Shown one piece after another: positions 37,846 through 47,979 of a stretch of 64,000 nucleotides of DNA; the stretch's first letter is position 1; every line of letters starts with the position of its first letter. The notes under the pieces are model-generated. The model did not search any database, was not told where the DNA came from, and saw only the letters and a program-made list of their open reading frames with translations. Position numbers and translations under genes: made by a program. The stretch is from Dastarcus helophoroides. Taxonomy: Eukaryota; Arthropoda; Insecta; Coleoptera; Bothrideridae. Location: contig CM053330.1 of the NCBI GenBank assembly GCA_028583605.1, positions 22,842,129 to 22,906,128 on the forward strand, written 5' to 3'.

Positions 37846-37888
37846 ACCAAACTGACGAGATCTAACAAGATCGAAACCGGTCTTTGGT
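37846..37888 (+). ncRNA. near-consensus hammerhead ribozyme
   Basis: Stem I ACCAAA (37846-37851) pairs perfectly with TTTGGT (37883-37888). Core CTGACGA (37852-37858) fits CUGANGA. Stem II GATC/GATC (37859-37862, 37869-37872) with a 6-nt loop is followed by GAAA (37873-37876). Stem III is minimal (A-C..G-T, 37876-37881), and the cleavage triplet is GTC (37880-37882). All core bases of the family are present. Such type I hammerheads with very short stem III are known from Penelope-like elements and retrozymes and often need dimeric RNA to cut. No PLE protein is adjacent. Confidence 0.75.
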
Positions 37889-39282
37889 TTCCAAACTTCG
37901 AATCTAATATATGTTCAAACCTATTGGTCTGTGCATTAGAATCCTTGAAATTTTGATAAAAATTCGAATATTCGACTTTTTGCTTGAAAGCTTACAATTG
38001 CTAGGACTCAAAATTATGGAATTAAAGTGAAAACTTTTAAAAAACTGCCATTCATGAATTCGTCTTTCCGAAAATTGTCTTTTTCTAAAAATGCCCACTT
38101 TTTCTAAATTTTGAAACTGAAGTAACAAAGTATTAAACTTTTTAGAATAAAAATGATCAGTAACGTGTAAAAATGTAAACTATAAGTTTCCAGAAAAAAT
38201 TGAAATATTCACATTTCAATGAAAATTTTAAGAAAAAAAAATTCAAATTCTGGAATTTTGTATTGAAATTTTAGGAAGTCGGTGGAAATCTAGAAAAAAA
38301 AATAGGAAAAATCAAAATTTTGACTAATAATTTAAACAGAAATATTATATTGCGATCGAACCTCTGAAAGGAAAGTCGAACTTTAAGGAAAGAAATAAAA
38401 ATTTACCCAGGAAATTTGAGAAGAACGTTGAAATTTCCAGAAAAACTCGAACTTTGTAAAAAAAATTACATTTGGTATAGAAAGGTATGTTTTCCTAGCT
38501 TCCATGGAAAACATCCCACTGCTTTTTTTCAAAAGGAAATTTTATGACATGAAACGAAGTAAATATTTCAAATAATTTCGAAATATTGAAATAGAAGTCT
38601 AAATTCCAAGAAAGAGCCGAAAATTTTAAAAATAACTGAAGTTAATTTTGAAAATAAATAAGGTCCATAACTTTTAAAATAACAATTAGAGACTGAAACT
38701 GTAAGCTTGGTTTTTTTTTGAAAAATAAATCGAAATTTTCAGAAAATTCTCAAATTTTAGAAATGTAAATATTTTAAAGGCAAATTTGGTATTAAGAAAT
38801 AATCAACATTCAAATTTTAGAGAGATTTCGAAAAAACGAAAAGTAATTCAAAATTACAAATATTTCAAATGTAAGTAAATCCAGAAGTAAATCAGACAAA
38901 AGTTGAAATTAGAGAAAATATTTATTTATTTTGTAATAATTTTGGGTAATTTCGGTTTAAATTCTAATGATATATGTGGAAGATTCAAAATTTTAAATTA
39001 TTGAAAGCTGACCAAGAGGAAAACGATTGTTTGTATCAGGATTTCCCCAGTTTTTCCAGCGATTCATTTCATAAATTTTCACAAAACCACTATTCATTAT
39101 GCAGGGAGAACAAATCAGTTTAAGATTTTTTTTGGGTTTCTATTTTTTTCGCAAAATTTTGACCTTTAAAATCAAGTTGCCAAATTTTTAGACAAAGCCG
39201 AAATTTTTAATAAGTTTCAAATAAAAAAAACCTATATTGATAAAGAAACTACAGCAAACACCCGCAAAAGTAGGGCTCACCG

Positions 39283-39521
39283 TACTGGATCGACTATTAA
39301 AGTTGCTACTCCCCGTTATACCTAACACTGTCGAAAAATATATGTGTTTTATTGCTCCTTGCTCGGTTGAGTGGCTGATTCAAAAGTGGCCCTAAAACTC
39401 GGATGTCTAATTCGTTGTTCGAAAACTAGAGTGGAGGAACCGTGCAACTTTAACGATCGTATCCTGTCAACTTTAACGAGCGGACAACTTTAACGAGAGC
39501 AACTTTAGCGAGAGTCGACTA
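39283..39521. mobile_element. short pogo-like MITE with CAACTTTAACGAG repeats
   Basis: The left end contains TCGACTATTAAAGTTGCT (39288-39305); the right end read inverted is GTCGACTCTCGCTAAAGTTG. Four CAACTTTAACGAG-type words lie at 39445, 39468, 39485 and 39500 on the plus strand. The end pattern resembles small Tigger/pogo elements. Confidence 0.5.
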
Positions 39522-40002
39522 TATCGCGAAATATCAAGTCGATAATTTTTATTTCAATTCAAAATTTTATTGAAAATATCAAAATATTGAGGTTAAAGTC
39601 AAAAACAAGAGAAAAAAAATTAGCATTTTAAATTTGAAAGTTTAGGAGAGAGACATAAAAGTTTCAACTAGAAATTTTAATAAAACCAAGTCAAAAAAAA
39701 TTAAAACAAATAAGATTAAACAGACGCTATCAAAATTTCGAGTTTAATCTCTAATTTCGAGTTTTACCTCCAAACTTTGACCGTTTCCTTTAGATTTGAA
39801 CTTTTTCTTAGAAATTATTCAGTCAAAAAAATAATGAAATAATCTCCTAATGTTGAAAAGGTCCAAATTTTGCGTTTCAAGAGCGTTTTGAGCTTAGTAT
39901 AGAAATTTTGATTTTTTCCGAATCTTTGACCTACCACAATCCTGATGAGTTTAAGCTTATAATTATCGCGTTTTTTATAAAATGTTGACTTTAACCTATA
40001 TA

Positions 40003-41290
40003 TCTAAAATTTGTCCCACGATAGAGTACTGAAGGGGGATTTCTTTTTTATTTATGGTTTTATGAGAAAAAGTCATTGTTTATAAAAACTCCCGTTTGAT
40101 CTTAAATCACCGAAAGTGATATTTTTTCGGGATTTTTTGTACAGGGAATTCAATTACTTCAAAATTTCAAAAAATGGCTAAAAGTAAATTCTTGTTATTA
40201 TTGGTAGTATAGAAAATTGTTACTAAGAAATCTAGTTTGTAATGACAAAAAATGCCCAAAAACGAAATTTTGGTTACTTTTCTAAACACTAAACAGAACA
40301 TGTTACAAATCAAGGTTAGACACAAGAAAATAAAAAAATATTTGATACTAACAATAAGTGATTAAACTAAAACATCATCATTTAAAGGTATTACCACCTG
40401 CTTCAGTGCAAATTCTACTCTATAATTGTCTAGGCATTTCGTATCTGCAGTTTTATTCTCTGAATTCTAATGCACAGAACGATAGGTTTAAACATTTATC
40501 AAATTCGAGGGTTGGAAAACAAATACTAGCTTCGATTTCCCTAGATCTCGTCAGTTTGGCATACCGAATTCCAAACTAAGAAATGCTCCCTTTGAAAGTA
40601 TACACTAAACAATTACAAATGTCTCCAAATGTAATTTGTGGCGCCACTGAATCTTCTCTGCTGTCTGCAGAGAGAAAAAAATGAATGACTGTAATAGAAC
40701 TGAAAATTTAATTGAAAACAAATATGACTCTTGATTTGTCAATAATATGGAATTTACTTAGGTTTTTGTTTTCTTTGCCAACTTTGATTAAAAATAAATT
40801 TTATTTCAATGTTTCGAATCATTGTTTGTGGTGTTTTCTCAAGTAACCACAAATTTCTAAGTACAGAGCCATCTAACGGTCTGTAGAAGAAACTATGGAG
40901 TAGCTTTAACAACTGTCGTGTAAGCAGAATAGACCAAGTGTGCAGTAATGCCTACGTTTAGAGGACTGCGTTATTGCAGCCCAGAGTCCAGCTCTATTCT
41001 ATTTGCAAAAATTTCTGAAAAATAAGTTAAAATTTAAAATATAGGTTTTTTTGTAGACTATATTTTTAAATAATATTTTTCGATACTACCAAAAATAACC
41101 GCAATTTACCTCAGGTCATTTTTTTAAATTTCCAAATAATTGAACTCCCTGTATAAAAAATACACTAAATAATGTCATTTTCAGTGATTTAAGATCAAGC
41201 ACGAGTTTTTATAAAGAATTAATTTTTCTCGTAAGTTCACAAATAGAAAGGAAACCCCTCTTCAGTACTCATTCTTGGGCCACACTGTGT
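40003..41290. mobile_element. family C element, ~230-bp inverted arms
   Basis: The left arm (TTGTCCCACGATAGAGTACT, GTTTATAAAAACTCC, CAGGGAATTCAATTACTT) is mirrored by 41070-41290 (ends ACACAGTGTGGCCCAAG inverted). The interior carries the decayed hammerhead copy and no transposase. Confidence 0.7.
40446..40570 (-). repeat. inverted, decayed copy of the 37846 hammerhead unit
   Basis: On the minus strand, CCAAACTGACGAGATCTAGG and then ATCGAAGCTAGTATTTG, and the flanking TTTAAACCTATCGTTCTGTG-like block, match 37841-37945. The core CTGACGA (40548-40554) is intact, but GAAA has become GAAG and the GTC cleavage triplet GTA, so it is a weaker candidate. Confidence 0.65.
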
Positions 41291-42092
41291 ATTTTTTTCT
41301 AATAATTTTAAAGTTCGATCGAATTTCGAGGCTAAAATTCAAAATTTCCAAAAAAAAAGTGGAATAATAATGTGGTTTAATCGCAAAATTTCGCTAAAAG
41401 TTTCAGAACAATCTCGAAACTTTGAGAATACTTTGAGACCTTTTTCGAGAAACTGACCCTTTTCTTATAGTTCCGAGTTAAAATTTGGAAAGTTCGCTCT
41501 TTTCTAGGGTTAAAAACAGAAAATTTGAATTTCAACCTTTTTTAAATATGCAAATTTCTTTTATAATATCCCCTGACCTTAACTTTTTAATTTACTGAAA
41601 AGTTAAGATGCTAAAAAGTTATAAATGATCATTTTATCTTCCTTCAATGATTTTTAACATTTTTCTCAACAATTACCTAAGTTTCAATTTTTAAATTTCA
41701 GAAAATTTTTGTATAAACTTATTGTTTTTTTAGAAATGAACTCTATTATCTAAAATTTGTATTTTCTTCTACAAATTTAGATATTTTTAAAAATTTATGA
41801 AAAACTTTGGATTTTCTAGCGAAGGTGCCGGAAAAAGTAGCAATTTCCTTATTAAAGTCGCAATTTTGGAAGCCTTACATAAATTCAAATTATTTTCTTC
41901 TTTATCTGCTTAACATAACATTTCGATAGTTTTATTTTTGATTTTTTCAACGTTCTAAATTTAAATTTAAAAATTTGATATTCAAACACCTTTTTTTGGC
42001 AATTTTTTGAAATGTCAATTTTACTCTCGAAATTTGGTTTTTTTCTAAACTATTGAAAATTTTAAATGAAAAAAATTCAAGCTTTATACCTA

Positions 42093-42423
42093 CAGTGTGT
42101 CCCAAGGTAGAGTATTGAAAAGGGGTTTCTTTTTTATTTGTGCATTTATAAGAAAAATGAATTCTTTATAAAAACGCCTGGCAGATCTTAACCTACTGAA
42201 ATGACATAATTTTTGTACTGGAATTTCAATTATTTGAAATTTTAAGAAATGGCTAAGGGTAAATTGTTGTCATTTTTGGTCATTTTTTAGATGTCCAAAT
42301 AATTGAACTCCCTAAATAAAAAATAACGAACATAATGACATTTTCAATGATTTATGATCCAACAGGAGTTTTTATAAAGAATGACCTTTACCGGCAATTA
42401 AAAAAGAAACAACAGTATTATTC
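42093..42423. mobile_element. family C element, compact palindromic copy
   Basis: Starts after TA with CAGTGTGTCCCAAGGTAGAG. It runs through both arms in only 330 bp: the TTCTTTATAAAAACGCC block on the left is mirrored by GGAGTTTTTATAAAGAATG on the right. The right terminus is eroded. Confidence 0.7.
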
Positions 42424-43028
42424 TAAATGAATAATATTGTTATTTATTTGTATTTAACGTAATAGATGATCAATGTTTTTTCTACATTCCTAGTGAAATG
42501 TTTTTAACTAATTTGGGTTGTATGCAGTTGTAGAAATATGGCGGGAAGGTACCAGATGCACCCTCTTATATAATAGACCTACGAAGACTTTCCATGTGCT
42601 GCAATTATCTAGTTCATCCCCATCTCAGGGCCGGCCTAAACATTCCACTACTACGAATGATTGGAGAAATGCTGCTTTGTTCTAATGAAATTACTTAACT
42701 GACGAAAGAAGATTTTCGTTTGTTAAGGTAGCCTAATGTCTAAATCGAAATTGTTCAGAAAAGAAGTTTTTTTATTAATGCTCTTTGATATCAGATTTTT
42801 ATTTAATCTTATTAGCGGTGCTTGAATAATATTGATGTAATATTGTTAGATGTGGTTGCATGATGCTCAAGTATGTGTTTAGTAATAAATATTTGATCTT
42901 ATTTTTAATAATTGCTAAACAAACTTTTACTATACAATCTACAATCCGCCGAGGATGGAGGCGATGCTGTAAAAAGAAAACAGTCCGAAAAAACTAAGGC
43001 TTTATACAGATATTGTAGCATTTTCATA

Positions 43029-43330
43029 CACACAGTGTCCGGAAAGTAATGGGACCCAGTTTAAACACAGCTTCCTATGATCAAATAGAACCGATTTAGA
43101 CAAACTTAGCTTTGTCCAAAAATGCGTCTTTAGAAGTTACAGGGCTTCAAAGAATTTTTTTTCTTGTTGTGGGTATAATTCAGAAACGAAATGTCCAATC
43201 GTGTTGAAATTCGGTACAGTTATGTTTTAGATAGGTACAAGCATTACAAAGGGAGTAAATAGTGCCGCATATTGGCGCGGTCGACAGTTTTTTTTGTATC
43301 TCGTTATTATCGCATTTTTTTTGCTGTTCC
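43029..43330 (+). mobile_element. family D terminal arm, left copy
   Basis: Ends ACAGTGTCCGGAAAGTAATG after a TA; then TTTAAACACAGCTTCCTATG and TTGTTGTGGGTATAATTC. An inverted copy lies at 50776-51102. The end sequence belongs to the mariner-like TGTCCGGAAAGTAATGG type common in insects. Confidence 0.75.
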
Positions 43331-43587
43331 CATTCTGTTTGATTAAAAATTATGATAGAGCAGACAATTTCGTATAGAAAAGCTATACCGGTTTCAAGTT
43401 TACATTGCACCGTTTTCAGTAAAAACGCGTTTGAAAATTTTTGAACATTAAAATAATTTAAATAAAATTTCCAATTCGAACAAGTTCCGGAGTTACCACT
43501 TGTTGAAATGACATTGATAGGCTTAAATTTAACAAATTTGTTCAAAATCTCATCAGACTACAATAATATTGTAGCGAAATGTAAATT

Positions 43588-43720
43588 ATACAGGGTGTTT
43601 CATAATTGCATGCTGAACCGGCAGGGGGATATTCCTTGGGCAATTTTAAGACAAAATTTTCATATTAACATAGGTCCGAAAACGCTTCATTTTCGATATA
43701 CAGGGCGGTAAAAATTGAAG
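43588..43720 (+). mobile_element. ACAGGGTGTTTC terminus of the transposase-bearing element
   Basis: TACAGGGTGTTTCATAATTG begins here; a second TACAGGGCGG word lies at about 43700. It precedes the antisense transposase relic 44084-44525, the expected arrangement for the 3' end of that element. Confidence 0.55.
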
Positions 43721-44083
43721 AAAAAATCGGTTTTTCTTCAATATTTCTGAGACTGGTTTAGATATTTTTTTGATATTCAGTAGACGATATCTGGGTATAA
43801 AAGCAAGTATTTTGACAAAAAAACATTTGTTCTGATTTCACCAGTGGCGTTCCCACAAACAGGTCGATACTCATTTTTGAAAAAAAAAAAATGTGACGCC
43901 AATGCTATTTTTCAAAATAAGAATTATTTTCCTAGTCTTTGTTGTGTTTCTATCAAAAATGAGCTCTTGACTTTTTGTCCTACGACGGCCGGTTTCCGAA
44001 TTAAAAAATAAAAATCATTTACTTGCTATGCCGCTATGGTAGATTAATTTATTAATGAAATCTTAACAATGAAATTAATTAAA

Positions 44084-44525
44084 TCATATCAGGTGTTGAA
44101 AATGTCCACCACCTGCAAGTATGCACGCCTCAACTCTTCTTCTCATAGATTCGCGTACTCTTTGAAAAATTCCTGGCGTATTTCTTATAGTGTTGCAGGA
44201 ATCTGTTATGCGATTTCTCAGTTCTTCTTCAGTTTGGGTTGGGGTGCTATAAACTAAGGTTTTAAGATAGCCCCATAAAAAATAATCTAGACTGTTCAGG
44301 TCAGGGGATCTAGGCGGCCATAATTCTGTTCCTGCTCTGCCTATCCAGCGATTATTGTAATTTTGGTCCAAATATCCATCGTGCATAAACCACATTCGAT
44401 TTCGGATTAAAACGGGGACATCTTCTAACAGCACTGGTAAATCATTTTCAAGAAAGTGACGATAATTTTCTCCATTTAATCTTCTTGGCAGAAAAAAGGG
44501 TCCAATTAAATAGTCGTCAACAATT
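44084..44525 (-). pseudogene. IS630/Tc1-mariner-type transposase, C-terminal part
   Basis: The minus strand reads GIVDDYLIGPFFLPRRLNGE, NYRHFLENDLPVLLEDVP, then MWFMHDG with the second catalytic aspartate (about 44379), NNRWIGRAGTELWPPRSPDL, and LDYFLWGYLKTLVYSTPTQ with the third (about 44286). The C-terminus ends ILAGGGHFQHLI before the stop. This matches the insect transposases with an N-terminal DUF4817-type helix-turn-helix. The first catalytic aspartate and DNA-binding domain are missing, cut at about 44525 by a family A repeat, and about ten residues after HDG appear deleted. It is dead, but shows the kind of enzyme that could have mobilised the ACAGGGTG-ended elements in this window. 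Confidence 0.85.
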
Positions 44526-44527
44526 CC

Positions 44528-44735
44528 TGGTATTTAGGTTTATAAAATATTTAAATATTACACAGGGTGTATTAATTAGGTTTTAGAGAACTTTGAATGA
44601 CAAAAACTCGCTTATTTTAAATAGAACACCCATTATTTCCTTTAGTGGTTGAATCGGCCTCTTAATTATCTGCAACTTTTATGAAATACTCTGTATGCGA
44701 AAAATTACTGTTTATCAAGATATTTTTACATTTCT
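44528..44735 (+). repeat. family A repeat, copy 3 (partial)
   Basis: Shares TTAGAGAACTTTGAATGACA, CTCGCTTATTTTAAAT and TTTAGTGGTTGAATC with 35625-35740 and, inverted, with 45830-45960. It starts around ACAGGGTGTATTAATTAGG. Confidence 0.7.
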
Positions 44736-44740
44736 TGATT

Positions 44741-45025
44741 CATCAACTGTAACTAAAATTTCGACAAGCAGGCTTTGTCCAGAGATTGTATTAAATTGTT
44801 ACTTGTCCTAATTGCCGAATATCAATTAAAAACCCTCGGTTAATCATTTTAAACAGTTTATTCATTTTTAATTTTCAGTTGAAATAATTCATCAGCTGCA
44901 ACTAAAATTTCGACAAGCAAGCTTTGCCCAGAGATTCTATTAAATTGTTGCTTGTCTTAATTGTCAAATATCAAATAAAAACCCTTAATTAATTATTTTA
45001 AACAGCTTATTCATTACAAAATTCA
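44741..45025 (+). repeat. two-copy tandem repeat, ~149-bp unit
   Basis: Units begin CATCAACTGTAACTAAAATT (44741) and CATCAGCTGCAACTAAAATT (44890) and continue through TTCGACAAGC, GCTTTG, CAGAGATT and TTAAACAG in the same order. Confidence 0.85.
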
Positions 45026-45219
45026 TTTTAATTGACGTTAAACAAAAATATTAAAAATGAGAAAATTTCAAAGTACACTATCCGCAGAAGAACACTATTT
45101 TCCATAAAAAGTATTGCTTATAAATGCAAAGGCAATGAAGAATGTTCTACCAGATAATAGATAAATAATTCAAGATAATAATTATTATCTATCGAAAATA
45201 ATAAAATAAATCTTTTACG

Positions 45220-45420
<201 letters not shown>

Positions 45421-45699
45421 ATGCATCACAAAAAAAAAGTAAATTTAAAGCAAAATTATAAAAGGTCTTTTGTTTTCCTCTATGCATTTTTCAATCCTAT
45501 TTCGAAATAATCTGAAGACATTTGTGAACATTGCTTAAGTTACGTAGATCGTTTCTGATTTTAATTTTCACCCATTTTCAATATCTTCTGAGGTTTTTTT
45601 TATAATTTATGAAGGTCCTCTTTGATAAACTCCAACAGAAAAAAATCGAGGAATAATAAGTCAAGAGTTCTTGCTGGTGATTAAATTGCCAATTTTGTA

Positions 45700-46340
45700 C
45701 AAAATATTAGCTGCAAAGCCTCCTTTGTCGAAATTATCTTGGAAGTTGATAAATTTTACCGTCTGATCAAAAGTGAGAATATTTTGATAATCCTTAATTT
45801 TTGGCATAGGGAGTATTAAATAAAAGTTGTAGATAAATAACAGCCTGATTCAACCACTAAAGAGAAGAAGGGGTATTCAATTTAAAATAAGCGAGGTTTG
45901 TCATTCAAAATTCTCTAAAAGCGAATTTTGCGATCAGCCTGTATCATATTTTAGAAACTTAAATACGGGATTTAATTAAGCACTTATTTGTAAGTAATTC
46001 CTAAAAAAATCATTTATTCATTATGTCCGTTCTAGGCGTAATAGATCCTTTTACACCACGCAGAAAATTGCTCAAACATATAAATAACTCAAAAAATATT
46101 AAAAACCCGAAAACAATTTTTTTACAACGCAACTTTTATTTTTACGGGAAATGCAATAACAAATATGGGTTGCAATTTAAATAAATGAAGTTAGTATCCT
46201 TACAGGGAAATTTAAACACCCTGTATACTTCACCATGTTTTAATTTTGTAGAGCTTTGGTAGAAAAGGAGAATTGCCTCTTAAAAGTTATCTGTAACTTT
46301 TGAGATATCTTACTATTCCGCACTAGGTGGACACCCTGTA
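45700..46340 (-). mobile_element. family A element, copy 4
   Basis: The inverted counterpart of 35230-35790, ending CAGGGTGTCCACCTAGTGCG at 46340 on the minus strand beside TA. With copy 3 it forms inverted arms around 44741-45700. Confidence 0.75.
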
Positions 46341-46384
46341 TATGGGCCGTTTCGTGTTTCTCTTCGTCCACCCTGCACCTTGAC

Positions 46385-46537
46385 CTAAGTAGATCTTTTG
46401 TGTATACCCTGATCTATGTAGTTCTCAGGTTCAAACTCTTGTAAATGTTTATTATGGACCTGGGATTGAGTTTTTCCACATCTGAGGGGTCTACGGACAC
46501 CCATCCGAGTTGGGCGTGCCTTTTGCGTGCAAGCACA
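46385..46537 (-). repeat. probable 3' tail of the RNase H LINE
   Basis: GC-richer sequence continuous in character with the LINE beyond the intervening LINE fragment (46538-47110). It encodes no recognised domain and probably belongs to the 3' UTR. Confidence 0.35.
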
Positions 46538-47110
46538 TAATAATAATAATAGTAATTTATTGCATATTCTTAATATAAAGAGAATACAAAACATAAAAAC
46601 TACAGAAATTAAATACTAAACAATTATTTATATACTAATCATTGGTTATAATTAAAATATGCAAAAGGAACTGAAAACACAATTTGTGATCTAGTTCAGT
46701 CCCCAAAAGAGAGAAAAGAAAAAAAAAAGATAACAACCATAATTACCAATGAAACTGTATACTGTCGTGGTATTCTTAGATTAATTATTTAACTATAAAT
46801 AAAATTAAAAAATTAAGGACAGGAAGAAATAAAATACAGATATTTACAAGACCAGGATTTTAAACATTTTCAGCTAAAAACATTTTTCTTACTGCTACTT
46901 TAAATAATTTAAGATTTAAGTTTTTTAGACGGGATGGTACAGCATTGTATAGAATATAAATATTGTACGTAAACGACCTATGAAACAGAGAAGTTTTGTA
47001 AGAAGGTGGTGAAATTTGACTCTTAAATCTTAAATTCAATATATGCACATCCGTTCTGTATTTGATTTTAGCAGTTAGGTAACTGGGTGTGTCATTAAGT
47101 TGCAAACTGA
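46538..47110 (-). pseudogene. second LINE 3' end (CR1/Jockey-like C-terminus plus tail)
   Basis: The minus strand encodes DVHILNLRFKSQISPPSYKT, SLFHRSFTYNIYILYNAVPS and RLKNLNLKLFKVAVRKMFL. This is the short C-terminal motif pattern (R..-P.. KTS...SF...-WN.LP....-L..FK..L) found at the end of CR1/Jockey-type ORF2 proteins; the usual W-N is Y-N here. The 3' UTR ends in an (ATT)n tract (about 46543-46556), as LINE insertions do. It sits inside the other LINE in the same orientation, 5'-truncated. Confidence 0.6.
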
Positions 47111-47491
47111 TATAAAACCATCGCACTTGCATAGCTCATATTCTGCAGCCTCCGCAGCTTCTGCGTAAAAATGACAGAGGTCTGTTTCAGCTTGACACAT
47201 TTTTTTGAGGTGGTACCTCATAGGGCAATGTCCTGCTAAGAGGCCGGTTAGGATCCTCAATTCGGATTTGGTGAGTTCTAAGTAGACCTTTGTCTTTTTA
47301 AGCGTTCCAGATATGAATTTTTTCGCCTGTCGAAGTCCTGGATATGATCTCCAGTGGGAAATTCTTGACTTTCTTTCCCATTTTTGTCCTCAATGTTGAT
47401 TTGACTTTTAGAAAATGAAAAAGCCGGTTCAGGTCCAACAAAAGACGATGCAGATCCTTCTCTGGCGAGTTGGTCCTCAGCTTCATTCCCT
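47111..47491 (-). pseudogene. LINE ORF2 C-terminal region after RNase H
   Basis: Frameshifted continuation of the RNase H reading: a GNKGNE..A segment, a GPEPAF-like motif, and LTGLLAGHCPMRYHLKKM, which matches the LTGH...HL motif before the zinc-knuckle region of I/LOA-type ORF2. One cysteine-rich segment (CHFY...ELCKC) remains. Confidence 0.65.
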
Positions 47492-47893
47492 TTATTCCTT
47501 TCCTGACACCCACTTAAGCCTGATACTGTTGTGTTTAGCCGGTTGCTTTAGAGTTTGTTGACAGTCCCAAACTAGTTTGGATTTGACAATGCAGATGCTC
47601 AGACCCTTTGTTACCGCTTGGCTGTCAGAGTTAATGTAGATTCCTTTCAGGTTTCTTCGAAGACAATCGTAGGCGCAGAGTTCCATTGCATATATTTCAG
47701 TTTGAAAGACAGTTAGGTCTTTAGAGTACCTATAGTTAGGGCCATAAATTCCCACTCCAGACCTATGTGCTGTCTTTGATCCATATGTAAACCAGATGGA
47801 TAATTTGTGTTTTTCTTCAGGTACTAATTGAGCGTCAGTGTGGCTATCTAAGTCCACTTCAAAGGAATGATCAAATTCGTGCCTGGGTTGCAT
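47492..47893 (-). pseudogene. LINE RNase H domain
   Basis: A 133-codon frame with the RNase H order: SIWFTYGSKTAHRSGVGIYG, VFQTEIYAMELCAYDCL and GIYINSDSQAV. The family's first catalytic aspartate (WFTDGS) is a tyrosine (residue 37). The glutamate (66) and second aspartate (90) remain. RNase H domains of this kind mark I-superfamily LINEs (I, LOA, some R1). The domain removes RNA from the cDNA hybrid; this copy should be inactive. Confidence 0.85.
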
Positions 47894-47979
47894 TTAGTCA
47901 ACCGATCTTGCTAAAATCACAGGGCTACATTCCTTGAGGATTTCCATGTGACCGGCGAAGTCTCCGTCTTTAAATTGTT

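Larger units (their letters stand above)
37480..40000. repeat. diffuse AAATTTTC/GAAAATTT quasi-repeat tract
   Basis: Dense, imperfect recurrence of words such as GAAATTTTCAGAAAA, TCTAGAAATT and CGAAATTT on both strands, without a fixed period. Similar tracts occur at 41290-42090, 52400-53330 and 57050-57260. No gene is visible inside; the hammerhead at 37846 and a pogo-like MITE at 39283 are embedded in it. Confidence 0.5.

Noticed and set aside
39945..39975. CTGATGAG at 39944 as a hammerhead core
   Set aside because: No GAAAC or pairing stems follow.
42696..42732. TTAACTGACGAAAG...CGTTTGTTAAGG as another hammerhead or a Helitron 3' hairpin
   Set aside because: It is a simple hairpin; there is no GAAA after a stem II for a hammerhead and no clear CTRR end for a Helitron.
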